From: Anaerobaca sp035448545
GTDB lineage: Bacteria; Planctomycetota; Phycisphaerae; Sedimentisphaerales; Anaerobacaceae
Length of the DNA: 64,000 nt
Reading direction: 5' to 3'
NCBI GenBank assembly: GCA_035448545.1
Contig: DAOTJE010000010.1
Location: 62,001 to 126,000, forward strand
Part shown: positions 33,961-42,454 of the stretch, piece after piece
Position numbering within the stretch: position 1 is the first letter of the stretch
Layout: the number at the start of each line of letters is the position of its first letter
Position numbers and translations under genes: made by a program
The notes under the pieces: generated by a model
What the model saw: the letters and a program-made list of their open reading frames with translations, nothing else
What the model was told of the DNA's origin: nothing
Databases searched by the model: none

Positions 33961-34504
33961 ATCCTGTTCCTCCAACACAAGCCATTCGTAGTGCGCCCGT
34001 AAGGTAACACTTTGGGCGGGATTTCGCCACAGGATTCCACAGGCGGGGCGGGGTCCACTGCGTGTTTGTAGGTAGGTTCCTGCCCAAGCCAAGAAGAGGA
34101 GGCTGTCGTCGCGGATAGCGTGGCGGATGTCATTTCGACTGAGGGCTTGCCCCTTCAACTGCGTTCAGGGCAGGCTCTGAGCGAAGTCGAATGGGGCGAA
34201 GCCCGCACGGAGAAATCTGGCCGAGGATAAGGCAATAGCCCCTTCGCAGCCAGATTCCTCCACTCCGCTGCGCTCCGGTCGGAATGACAAAGTCGACTGC
34301 AACCCCCGTGAAGGTGTACCTGCAAACATCAAGTGCACCCGGCGGGGCGAATCACCCGTCTCCCGGGTTCTTCCGGCCCTTGGGGTTCCTCAGAATCTCC
34401 GGGACATTAAGGACGAACAGGACTTACGGGCGCCCTGCAAAGCTGGTACAATCCTGCAGACCGATGGTTCCTATCCGACACTGTAGTCCTTTGAGGCGTA
34501 GCAC
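33961..34504. other. 544-bp divergent gap, partly a repeat element
   Basis: No gene is seen between the SagB/DJ-1-like gene (minus) and the VanZ-family gene (plus). A composite inverted-repeat element fills 34129-34288. A TACAAT (34447-34452) may be the -10 box of the VanZ gene, without a good -35. Confidence 0.5.
34129..34288. mobile_element. MITE-like element with terminal inverted repeats
   Basis: The ends GTCATTTCGACTG (34129-34141) and CGGTCGGAATGAC (34276-34288) form an inverted repeat with two mismatches. Inside are AGCGAAGTCGAATGGGG, GAGAAATCTGGCC and its inverted partner CCAGATTCCTCC. It has no coding capacity. The pieces are of the same broad class as the GTCACCCCGAGCGAA repeats at 6.3 and 15.0 kb. 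Confidence 0.5.
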
Positions 34505-35374
34505 ATGGCAATGACAGGACGGCGCAAATGGATGATCCTGGCCCTGGCACTCTACTGGCCGGCGTTGTTTGTGTTGGCGCACATCCCGATCCCCTCGGTC
34601 GTGCGCGAGGCCAACATGTCGGACAAGGGTCTCCACTTCCTGGTGTATGCCATCCTGACGTTCCTGCTGTGGTCGGTGGTCGGCTCCGATTCGAAAGTCA
34701 ACTGGCTCCGACGGGGCAGTTGGCTCGTGCTGGCCGCGGTCATTCTGTATGGCCTCTGCGACGAGGGTCTCCAGCATTTCGTTTCGAACCGCTCGCCCGA
34801 CGCGAGAGATCTGGTGGCGGACTTGGCCGGAGCGCTGGTGGCGCTGGGCATCCTCTCGGTCTTTTCGTTCTGGCCGGCCGGGGCCATCGTCACGGCCATG
34901 ACGGTCTACATGTTACCTGTCCTGGCGCGCCGCAACCTGATGAACTTACTGCCTGTGCTGACCACGCTGTTCTACGTGGGGGGTTATGCCACCTTCACCC
35001 TTCTCTGGATGCGCTGCCTGCCTCGACCCAAGGGCCTCAGTAAAGCCGGTGGGGCATGGCTTGCGGCCACGGTGTCGGGACCGCTGGCGCTGCTGGCACT
35101 GACCCGGATCAGTGCGAAGGCGGCGGGCCGGCCGTTTGATCGGTGGGACATGGCGGCGGCCGCGATGGGGATTCTCGTGGGAGTCCTGGTCGCCTGGAGA
35201 GTCGGATGGCCCTCCGGCCGGAAGGCGACGGTACGGACGCATGATGATTCGCCCCTACGGGTTGCCTCGGAACGGCCGATAGAGCGGATCGCCGATGAGG
35301 ACCAGTTGCCACGAGTTGAACGGGTTGGTGCGGTAGAAGGCCTCGACGAGACAGCGCCCGCCAAACAGCTCTGA
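34505..35374 (+). CDS. VanZ-family membrane protein
   Basis: The 289-residue protein has an N-terminal VanZ-like region (LYWPALFVLAHIPIP, DKGLHFLVYAILTFLLW, ILYGLCDEGLQHFVSNRSPDARDLVADLAGALVA read in pieces over residues 16-120) and further helices to about residue 240. VanZ-family proteins are small membrane proteins of mostly unknown role, often near exopolysaccharide or exosortase loci. The last 40 residues are non-hydrophobic, derive from a short repeat at 35239-35258, and are antisense to the TIGR03790 gene (120-base overlap), so the ancestral stop was probably near 35240. Confidence 0.75.
   Translation: MAMTGRRKWMILALALYWPALFVLAHIPIPSVVREANMSDKGLHFLVYAILTFLLWSVVGSDSKVNWLRRGSWLVLAAVILYGLCDEGLQHFVSNRSPDARDLVADLAGALVALGILSVFSFWPAGAIVTAMTVYMLPVLARRNLMNLLPVLTTLFYVGGYATFTLLWMRCLPRPKGLSKAGGAWLAATVSGPLALLALTRISAKAAGRPFDRWDMAAAAMGILVGVLVAWRVGWPSGRKATVRTHDDSPLRVASERPIERIADEDQLPRVERVGAVEGLDETAPAKQL
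35239..35258 (+). repeat. short interspersed repeat (ATTCGCCCCTA type)
   Basis: CGCATGATGATTCGCCCCTA matches 17571-17590. It contains the TAG stop of the minus-strand TIGR03790 gene and is read through by the plus-strand VanZ gene. Confidence 0.55.
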
Positions 35375-36472
35375 GAAGAACGCCTTCGGCTCCGGAAAGC
35401 TGTGCAGATAAGGCTCGGCCACGGGACCGAGTGTCGCGGTGATCCCTCGGGCGAGCATGGCGGGACACCACTGTGTGCTGTTGGGGTCGTGCAGGCTCGC
35501 CGCCTCGAAGCTGGCGATGTGGAAACCCACGGCGCCGGGAGCGAACTCGAAGGCATCGACGTACTTGCTGACGCTATACCAGCCGCAGTAGATCGCCGCG
35601 TCCGGACAACTGCCGGGTTCGAACAGGGCTGCTGTCCGCTCCTCTTTGACCGGCAGCGGCGTTCGCAACTGGATCAGCAGCGCCAAATCGCGCAGAGACT
35701 GGTCGTAGTGCCCGTACGCGTCCTTGCCGAACAGGCCACGCGAATCGACATAGGCTACCCCCTTCAGTCCCTCCGCCTCGGCGGCAAGGGCTTTGTCAAC
35801 CAGTCCCCTGGCGATGGTGTCGTCGGGACCATCGAGACGGGAAACCATCAAAGTGCGGAACGGTTGGGGCGCGTCGCTGCGCAGCAGGTTCGGCTGCCAG
35901 CGATACAACTCATAGGTGCCGAAGAGAACCATCGACAGTTCACTGTCGACGGAGGCGTTGGTCTCCTTGCCGGTGATATGATCGATCTGCCCCTGCAACA
36001 CGGTCACGGCCTGGGTCTGTTGGGTGTATTCTTCCGAGTCCTTTCGCCCCTCGGCTTCCAGTTGGACAACCGCCTCCTTGGCCTGCTCCAACTGCTGACG
36101 CAACTGGTTGAGCCGGTCTTCGAATTGCGGCAGCGTGCCTCGCGGTCCCACGCGGAAAGGGACCCCATATGTGGTGACCAGACATTTGACGTGGGCCAGG
36201 TCTTGCCGGGTGGCGAAAAGGCGGCGGATCGGCCGGGCGATCTGCTTGTCGTAGTCGTCCCGGCTGATGGAATCGCGAAGGGCCGTGCCCAGGACCAGCG
36301 GGACCACGTGCCCACCCGGGACTCCACGACGCTCGCAATAGTACCGCGCCAGGCGCACCGAGGCGGCGTTGTTGACGTTGGCCAGAACCAGGATCTCATT
36401 GGGTTCCAACGCGCACAGAGGCCGGCTGCACAGCAGGATCAGGAGAACACAAAGCCCTCGACTCTTCGTCAT
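35255..36472 (-). CDS. TIGR03790 family protein
   Basis: The 405-residue exported protein starts at 36472 with a signal peptide (GLCVLLILLCSRPLCA, about residues 5-20). Recognisable blocks are EILVLANVNNAASVRLARYY, VKCLVTTYGVPFRV, CGWYSVSKYVDAFEF, GAVGFHIASFEA and NSWQLVLIGDPLYRPF, the pattern of TIGR03790. That family is described as uncharacterised but confined to genomes with an exosortase. A coiled coil (about 125-175: RLNQLRQQLEQAKEAVVQLE) is inserted after the first third. Its 3' end overlaps the VanZ gene. It is 85 bases downstream of the KamA-type gene. Confidence 0.8.
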   Translation of the reverse strand: MTKSRGLCVLLILLCSRPLCALEPNEILVLANVNNAASVRLARYYCERRGVPGGHVVPLVLGTALRDSISRDDYDKQIARPIRRLFATRQDLAHVKCLVTTYGVPFRVGPRGTLPQFEDRLNQLRQQLEQAKEAVVQLEAEGRKDSEEYTQQTQAVTVLQGQIDHITGKETNASVDSELSMVLFGTYELYRWQPNLLRSDAPQPFRTLMVSRLDGPDDTIARGLVDKALAAEAEGLKGVAYVDSRGLFGKDAYGHYDQSLRDLALLIQLRTPLPVKEERTAALFEPGSCPDAAIYCGWYSVSKYVDAFEFAPGAVGFHIASFEAASLHDPNSTQWCPAMLARGITATLGPVAEPYLHSFPEPKAFFSELFGGRCLVEAFYRTNPFNSWQLVLIGDPLYRPFRGNP

Positions 36473-36557
36473 TCCAGGAGTACCTCCATCCGCTCGTTGG
36501 TATGGCCGCCCGCCCGCAGGACCGCGAGGGCTCCCACGGGTGCGAGGCCATGCCAAC

Positions 36558-37703
36558 TCATTCGGGACCGTGCGACCGATACGGCAGGTTCGGCGGGTGC
36601 TCGCCGGCCACCTCCCCGTAATCATCCAGCCAGCACGCCTGCGGGTTGCAGGCAAAGGCCAGCATCCGCCCGCTGTCGGCCTCATTGGCAGCACGATGGT
36701 ACCGGAAGTACACCCGGTCCGACAGCTTGCCGAGGATCTCGATCTTCCCGCTGGCGTGGCTCATCACATAACGCAGCCGCTTGGCCAGACCGGAGACGCG
36801 CGACTTGGCCTGCTCGACGATCTCGCAGCCGGTCTCAATCGGAACGGTGTAGGCTTTGTTGCCCACCGCCGGACGGCATTGGAAAATGTAGTAGGGAACG
36901 GCGCCGATGAACGACAGTCTTGCCAGAAGCGTCGCCAGCGTTTCGGGATCATCGTTGACGCCGTGGATCAGAGGGGTCTGATTGGCGGTAATCGCCCCGG
37001 CCTTCTGGAGTGCGTCCACTGCTTCGACGGCCACATCGGTCAATTCACGCGGGTGGATGAAATGCGTCATCACGTACACGCGTTTGCGAGGCGTGCTGTA
37101 TTGCCGGACCATGTCCGTCAGGGTCGGGTCTTCGATGATGCGATACGGATTGAACGCCGGCGTCCGCGTCCCGATGCGAATGATCTGCACATGATCGATT
37201 TGGCGAATGCGCCCGACAAGATCTGCCAGTTTCGACGTCGCCAGCACCAATGGATCGCCGCCGGTCAGGAGGACATTCGTGATCTCTCGATGGTCGGCGA
37301 TGTAGGCCATCGCCGCCGGGATGTCACGAAGATACTCCCACTGGGGGCGGAGGAATACGCGTTTGCGGAAACAGTACCGGCAAATGCCCTCGCAGACATT
37401 GCTGACCAGCAGCAGGACGGTCGAGGGATACTTGTGTTCGAGGCCGGGCATCACCGTGTAGGTCTCTTCGTCGGACGGATCGAGCCGGCCCCACTCCTCG
37501 AGCTCCTGCACGTGCGGGACGACCGCCCGGCGGATCGGGTCGTTCGGATCGTTCCAGTCGATCAGCGAGAGATAATAGTCGCTGCAGCGAAAGGCGAACC
37601 GTTGCGCCACAGGATCGAGCATCGCCCGTTCCCGATCGTCGAGCTGCTCGATCTGGTCGAGGCTCGTCAGATACTTGCCGTGATGTGGCGGGTTGGCCTT
37701 CAT
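36558..37703 (-). CDS. KamA-family radical SAM protein (lysine 2,3-aminomutase-like)
   Basis: The 381-residue protein has the radical SAM cluster motif C-x3-C-x2-C (Cys104, Cys108, Cys111 in CEGICRYC), a GGDPL SAM-contact motif and the YYIFQCRP block with a PLP-site context, as in lysine 2,3-aminomutase and relatives. KamA converts L-lysine to beta-lysine; this branch may act on another substrate. A three-Cys zinc site like that of clostridial KamA is not obvious at the C-terminus. Its ATG overlaps the stop of the sugar transferase gene by four bases, so it is tied to polysaccharide synthesis. Confidence 0.85.
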   Translation of the reverse strand: MKANPPHHGKYLTSLDQIEQLDDRERAMLDPVAQRFAFRCSDYYLSLIDWNDPNDPIRRAVVPHVQELEEWGRLDPSDEETYTVMPGLEHKYPSTVLLLVSNVCEGICRYCFRKRVFLRPQWEYLRDIPAAMAYIADHREITNVLLTGGDPLVLATSKLADLVGRIRQIDHVQIIRIGTRTPAFNPYRIIEDPTLTDMVRQYSTPRKRVYVMTHFIHPRELTDVAVEAVDALQKAGAITANQTPLIHGVNDDPETLATLLARLSFIGAVPYYIFQCRPAVGNKAYTVPIETGCEIVEQAKSRVSGLAKRLRYVMSHASGKIEILGKLSDRVYFRYHRAANEADSGRMLAFACNPQACWLDDYGEVAGEHPPNLPYRSHGPE

Positions 37704-38308
37704 GGTCGGTCGTCCCTATTCGTACGGTTTTCGGCTTGTTCCAGGGTCTTTTCTCCTCGAATCGATTCGTCCTGCGAGTATCTCTTCTCGTAGATACCCC
37801 TGCGCCCGCACAACCGTGCGAGCGTTTTCAGAAGGATGACGGCATCGAGCCGCAAGCTCACCTGTTCGACATACTGGACGTCGCATTCCAGTTTTTCTTC
37901 GCGCGTCAGGGCGCCTCGCCCGGAGACCTGCGCCAGGCCGGTCAGTCCGGGCCGGACGGACAACCGCCGCCTCTGCCGTTCGTTCCACTCCGCCACCTGC
38001 GAAACGTACAGCGGACGAGGCCCCACGAGGCTCATGTCCCCCTTGAGGACGTTAACCAACTGAGGCAGTTCGTCCAGCGAACGCTCCCGGAGCCATCGGC
38101 CGATCCTCGTGAGCCGCGGGTCCTCTGGCGACTTCGGACTGGGGCCGAACGGTTCTACGTCGAGCCGCATCGTGCGGAACTTGTAGAGCGCGAAGGGCTT
38201 TCCGCCCTTACCCGCGCGCTGCTGCACGAACAGGGCCGGCCCGCTGCTGCTCAGTCGAATCGCAAGCGCAATCGCCAGCAGCAGTGGTGCCAGCAGCACC
38301 AGCAGCAC
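37700..38308 (-). CDS. priming sugar transferase (exopolysaccharide initiation)
   Basis: The 202-residue protein has one N-terminal membrane helix and the bacterial sugar transferase domain (LFVQQRAGKGGKPFALYKFRTM, RSLDELPQLVNVLKGDMSLVGPRPL, RRRLSVRPGLTGLAQVSGRG in pieces), the family that transfers a sugar phosphate to undecaprenyl phosphate. The only usual start codon is GTG at 38308, inside the membrane helix. Family-like sequence (AKRILDILVAG) continues upstream to 38341 with no ATG, GTG or TTG; an ATC at 38344, just after the preceding stop, would fit. The N-terminus is therefore uncertain. It is followed by kamA with a four-base overlap. Confidence 0.88.
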   Translation of the reverse strand: MLLVLLAPLLLAIALAIRLSSSGPALFVQQRAGKGGKPFALYKFRTMRLDVEPFGPSPKSPEDPRLTRIGRWLRERSLDELPQLVNVLKGDMSLVGPRPLYVSQVAEWNERQRRRLSVRPGLTGLAQVSGRGALTREEKLECDVQYVEQVSLRLDAVILLKTLARLCGRRGIYEKRYSQDESIRGEKTLEQAENRTNRDDRP

Positions 38309-38345
38309 ACCGGCAACAAGAATGTCGAGTATTCGTTTCGCGATC

Positions 38346-39446
38346 TTAGCCCAGGAACCCGAGGATGGCGTCGACCACCGCGTCCTGCATCTCGTCGGTC
38401 AGTTCGGGATATACCGGAAGCGCCATGATCTCCCTGGCGGCCTTTTCGGATACGGGGAAACTGCCCTCCCTGTACCCCAGATAAGCAAAGCACTCCTGCA
38501 AGTGGGCCGGAACGGGGTAGTAGATCTCACAGCCGATGTGGTTGCTTTGGAGGTGTGCGACAACCTCGTCGCGCCGCGGCACGCGGATGCAATACTGGTT
38601 ATAGATCGTCCGGCAGTCGGGACTGACGTAAGGCGTCTGAACGACCGTGCCTTTGAACCTTTTGTCGTAATAGGCCGCGTTGTCCCGGCGGGCCTGTGAC
38701 CAGTCGTCCAGGTGCGGCAGCTTCACCAGCAGCGCCACCGCCTGGATCGGATCGAGGCGGAAGTTGCCGCCGACGAATTTGTGATAGTACTTGGGCTCCA
38801 TCCCGTGGTTGCGCATCAGAACGAGACGCTTGTAGAGCATCTCATCGTTGGTGACCACCATGCCGCCATCGCCAATGCCGCCGAGGTTCTTGCTCGGAAA
38901 GAAGCTGAAGCAGCCGGCGGTGCCGATGCTGCCGGCCTTCCGGCCTTTGTAGGTGCTGGTGATGGATTGGGCGGCGTCTTCGATCACCGCCAGGTTGTAT
39001 CGCTCCGCCACATCCATGATCGGGTCCATATCCGCCATCTGGCCGAACAGATGCACCGGCATGATCGCTTTGGTGTTCCTGGTGACCGCCGCTTCGATCA
39101 GATCAGGGTCGATATTGTACGTCTTCGGGTCGATATCGACGAACACCGGCCTGGCGCCGACCCGCGCAATGCACCCGACGGTCGCGAAGAACGTGAAGGG
39201 CGTGGTGATAACCTCGTCGCCCGGCCCGATCTGGAGGCTCATCAGGCAGCTCAGCAGCGCATCGGTCCCGCTGGACACGCCTACCGCGTATTGGCAGTCG
39301 CTCACCTTGGCGATTTGCCTCTCGAGTTCCTCCACCTTCGGGCCCCCGATGCACCGCTGGGATTCGAGCACTTCGGCCACGGCCGCCAGCACTTCGTCTT
39401 TGATGGTTGCATACTGTGCCTTCAAATCCAGCAGCGGTACCTGCAT
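38346..39446 (-). CDS. DegT/DnrJ/EryC1/StrS-family sugar aminotransferase
   Basis: The 366-residue protein is a PLP-dependent aminotransferase acting on nucleotide-linked keto sugars. Lys186 in SFFPSKNLGG is the PLP lysine; GTDAL, the DAAQS block and HLFG are also present. Family members make amino sugars for surface polysaccharides. The start at 39446 gives MQVPLLDLKAQY as in relatives, with AGGA upstream. It precedes the sugar transferase with essentially no gap. The matching 4,6-dehydratase for a keto sugar substrate is not obvious in the window. Confidence 0.93.
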   Translation of the reverse strand: MQVPLLDLKAQYATIKDEVLAAVAEVLESQRCIGGPKVEELERQIAKVSDCQYAVGVSSGTDALLSCLMSLQIGPGDEVITTPFTFFATVGCIARVGARPVFVDIDPKTYNIDPDLIEAAVTRNTKAIMPVHLFGQMADMDPIMDVAERYNLAVIEDAAQSITSTYKGRKAGSIGTAGCFSFFPSKNLGGIGDGGMVVTNDEMLYKRLVLMRNHGMEPKYYHKFVGGNFRLDPIQAVALLVKLPHLDDWSQARRDNAAYYDKRFKGTVVQTPYVSPDCRTIYNQYCIRVPRRDEVVAHLQSNHIGCEIYYPVPAHLQECFAYLGYREGSFPVSEKAAREIMALPVYPELTDEMQDAVVDAILGFLG

Positions 39447-39566
39447 AGGCCCTTTCCTGAGAAGCAGCTTCGGTTTGCCCCGTCTGTTGCCTGAGCCTGG
39501 CTTGCACATGTCGACGTGCGGCCGGGGCCGCTCCATTATGACCTATGACACCGTCGCCGGCAACCT

Positions 39567-40832
39567 TTACTCGCCCATTACGCCGCCAGGCCCCGCATTC
39601 GCCCGAGCGACGACCTGCGCAAGGAGGCTTTCGAGGCGAGCGGCGAGCAGCTTGCGGTCGAACTCGCGTTCGGCCAGCAATCGGGCGTTTCGTCCCATCT
39701 CCGCACAGAGCGAGGGGTTTCGCGACAGCTCCATCAGCGCCTCAGCCAACGCGGCCGGACGATCCGGCGCGACAAAGCGACCACAGGCGTTTCGCTCAAT
39801 CATCTCTGCCAGCCAGCCGCCCGCATTGATGAGCACCGGCTTGCCCGCCGCCAGCGAATCAAACATCTTGTTGGGAGACCATGTGGGATTCTTCCCTCCT
39901 CGCACGATCGTCAGACAGACATCGCAGCCAGCCACGATGCCGGCGATCTCCTCCTTGGGCACCAGGTCGCCAAACACCACGTTTTGCAGGTTGTACCGCC
40001 TGGCCATCGCCTCCAGCTCGTCGCGTTTGCCCCCGCCGCCTTGAAGGACCAGAACAATGTGATCCTGCTTTCGCTCGGCCAGAACTCTGGCCGCTTCAAT
40101 CACGTATTCCAGGCCGTTGGCCAGCCCCATGGCCCCGAAATACAGCGCGGCGAATCGGTCGCCCAGCCCTAACCGATGGCGCGCCGCGGTGCCATCCAGG
40201 TCGGGCCGAAACAGATCGAGATCGCTGGCGTTGGGAATCACCGTCACCCTGGAGTCGGCCACGCCCGCCTGCACGATGCCCTCCTTCATGCCGGGCGACA
40301 GTGCCACGATATGGTCGGCTCGCCGGTAGATCTTCCGCGCCATGCGCCGCAGCCACCAGATCGCCAGCGGGTTGTTCAGGACGCCGACGTCCACAAGAGC
40401 CTCGGGCCACAGGTCGCGGACCTCGAAGACGAACGGAACGCCGAAACACCGGCTGACCGCGATGCCGGCCAGGCCGACCGTCAGCGGCGTATGCGTTGCG
40501 AAGACGACATCGGGCCGGTTCAGTTCTCTGGCCACCTTCGAGGCAACCCGGGCAAACTCGTAGAACTTGAACATCCGACGCCACCCGTTCAGGGCAGTCC
40601 CCAGGTGCGGGTCGTTGTACCCCCCCGCTATGGACACGACGCGGATTCCGTCGATCTCGTGCAAGCCGTACCGCCTGCCTTGAGGCGCGGGAAACTCGGC
40701 GTTGGCCAGACCCGAGGTGATCATGGTCACGCGGTGGCCCTTGCCCACGAGGTGGCAACCGAATTCGTAGGAACGCGTCCCTGTTCGACCCTTGCGCGAC
40801 GCGAAGTACTGATGGATGTAGAGGATATGCAT
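39567..40832 (-). CDS. glycosyltransferase family 4 (WbuB-like)
   Basis: The 421-residue GT-B glycosyltransferase starts MHILYIHQYFASRKGRTGTRSYEF and has the FEVRDLWPEALVDVG block of WbuB-type L-fucosamine and related transferases, a GLANGLEYVIEAA segment and the acceptor-loop region with PNKMFDSLAAGKPVL (the E/D-x7-E-like site reads D-x7-.). It probably adds a sugar to a lipid-linked repeat unit at the inner membrane. It lies 120 bases upstream of the aminotransferase. The region between it and the divergent gene at 41070 holds the likely promoters. Confidence 0.9.
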   Translation of the reverse strand: MHILYIHQYFASRKGRTGTRSYEFGCHLVGKGHRVTMITSGLANAEFPAPQGRRYGLHEIDGIRVVSIAGGYNDPHLGTALNGWRRMFKFYEFARVASKVARELNRPDVVFATHTPLTVGLAGIAVSRCFGVPFVFEVRDLWPEALVDVGVLNNPLAIWWLRRMARKIYRRADHIVALSPGMKEGIVQAGVADSRVTVIPNASDLDLFRPDLDGTAARHRLGLGDRFAALYFGAMGLANGLEYVIEAARVLAERKQDHIVLVLQGGGGKRDELEAMARRYNLQNVVFGDLVPKEEIAGIVAGCDVCLTIVRGGKNPTWSPNKMFDSLAAGKPVLINAGGWLAEMIERNACGRFVAPDRPAALAEALMELSRNPSLCAEMGRNARLLAEREFDRKLLAARLESLLAQVVARANAGPGGVMGE

Positions 40833-41069
40833 GTTCTCAGGCCTGCCGGTTCAGCCCCTTGCGGCCGACTTTCTGTCCGGCAACTCCGATAATCTCGCGG
40901 CTATCAGACCAGGAAGTAGCATATCACACATTGCCGTATTGCCTGTCTTTCCCATATTGACGTCTTGTGGTATAATGGTTTCATCTTCTGGCAAGATCGC
41001 AGGATGCGAATCAAGGCTGAAGCACTGCCTGCGGGCAGTTCCTATTGACACATGGGGGAGTGAGGTCAT

Positions 41070-42425
41070 ATGCGTCGATCTTCTGTGCAGCGGCATCGTT
41101 CGGCTCGACCCGTTGCATTGCCTGCTGCCGTCTTTCTGCTGGTCTGCGTTTCGACCGCGTGCGGCGGAATCAAGAAGTACGAAGGCGATTTGCCGGCCCT
41201 CAATCCGGACTTTGCCGCGATTGCGGCCGAGAACCGTCCGCTGCTGTACGAGCGGCTCATCGCCGGATACGGGCGCGACTACCTGATCCGCATGGCGGCC
41301 CACGACGGGCGAAAGCTCTCTGACGGGATGGCGGTGTACTATCTCCAGCGAGAGCTTCAGTCGCTCGTCGACATGTGGCGGGGAACCGGAAATCCGGCAT
41401 ACCTCGACATGGCGAAAGGCCTGACCCTGCAGGCCATCGCCGAGGCCACCGCCAATCCTTTCCCCCTGATCTGGCACAACGAGCCTCGGGGCGACTGGCC
41501 CTGCTTCTACCTTCAGACCGTCGCTGACGAGACGGGCGGACACAGTCAGCTCTGCGACTTCCAGGGCAGCGCCGGATTCCTGTTGGTGGCACGCGCTTTG
41601 TGGGAGACGGCCGACCCCAACTGGCAGTCGATCACCGAATTCGTCGAGCGCGAGGTCGTTGAGAAATGGCTCTACCACAGGCCCTCAATCAGAGCCGCAG
41701 ACCTGGCCAGCCCCGATGGGTTCGGAACTCTGCTGGGCATCCTCAACGGCGCCCGTGACGTTCGTGAGCACTTCGCCTGTCTGTGTCTGGACCTGGATGC
41801 GCTCGGCTATCGCACGTATCCCTACCGGACCTGGGCCCAGCGGCTCATCGAGTTGTACCTGACGCCTCGCTACGACTCCAACGAGCCCGCACCGAATTCC
41901 GAAAGCCTCGAGGACATCATCCCGAAGGATTGGGGCCTGTTTGTCCGGGTGGCCGACGAAGGCTACGTCTGGCTGCTGATCCCGGATTACGGAGCCGCTA
42001 CGCCGGATGCAGCCCTCGACACGTCCCACGCCAATCGGACGGCGTGGCTGGCCTGCCGAGCGTATGCGGAAGGCCTGACCGACGAGTCGGTCATGCAGGG
42101 GCTTATCAATACGTTGAAGTTCCGAATCTGGGCGCCCACCAAAGGCCCGTTCTACTTCAACAACTACAGCGACGGCACCGACGGCATGCTGGGGCTTCTG
42201 GAGCCGGGGCGTGGCGGCAACGTCTGGTTTGGCTGGCATCGCCTGGCCTCTTTTGATCGAGACCTCGAAGCCCTGTTTCTGTCACTCGCGTACGATCTGA
42301 CCAACGGCGGGCCCAACCTGCCCGACGGCGCCCAGAACAAGATGATGCAAAACGCCCCGCTATGCCTGGAAGCCTGGGGCACGCGCCTGCTCGGCTCCAA
42401 AGGCCAGGTGTACAGGTTCCCGTAG
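41070..42425 (+). CDS. exported lipoprotein, putative (alpha/alpha)-toroid polysaccharide-active protein
   Basis: The 451-residue protein is the only plus-strand gene inside the exopolysaccharide locus. A signal sequence (ALPAAVFLLVCVSTACGG) ends in a lipobox (STAC, Cys32). The rest is helical with repeated aromatic-rich segments (YYLQRELQSLVDMW, IWHNEPRGDWPCFYLQTVADE, TAWLACRAYAEG, FYFNNYSDGTDG, WFGWHRLASF), which look like an alpha/alpha toroid of the kind used by alginate lyases, uronate epimerases and glucuronidases. By context it could trim or modify the exported polymer. I cannot name a family or catalytic residues. Confidence 0.6.
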   Translation: MRRSSVQRHRSARPVALPAAVFLLVCVSTACGGIKKYEGDLPALNPDFAAIAAENRPLLYERLIAGYGRDYLIRMAAHDGRKLSDGMAVYYLQRELQSLVDMWRGTGNPAYLDMAKGLTLQAIAEATANPFPLIWHNEPRGDWPCFYLQTVADETGGHSQLCDFQGSAGFLLVARALWETADPNWQSITEFVEREVVEKWLYHRPSIRAADLASPDGFGTLLGILNGARDVREHFACLCLDLDALGYRTYPYRTWAQRLIELYLTPRYDSNEPAPNSESLEDIIPKDWGLFVRVADEGYVWLLIPDYGAATPDAALDTSHANRTAWLACRAYAEGLTDESVMQGLINTLKFRIWAPTKGPFYFNNYSDGTDGMLGLLEPGRGGNVWFGWHRLASFDRDLEALFLSLAYDLTNGGPNLPDGAQNKMMQNAPLCLEAWGTRLLGSKGQVYRFP

Positions 42426-42454
42426 GCCGTGGGCGTTCACTGGAGGCGAATCGC

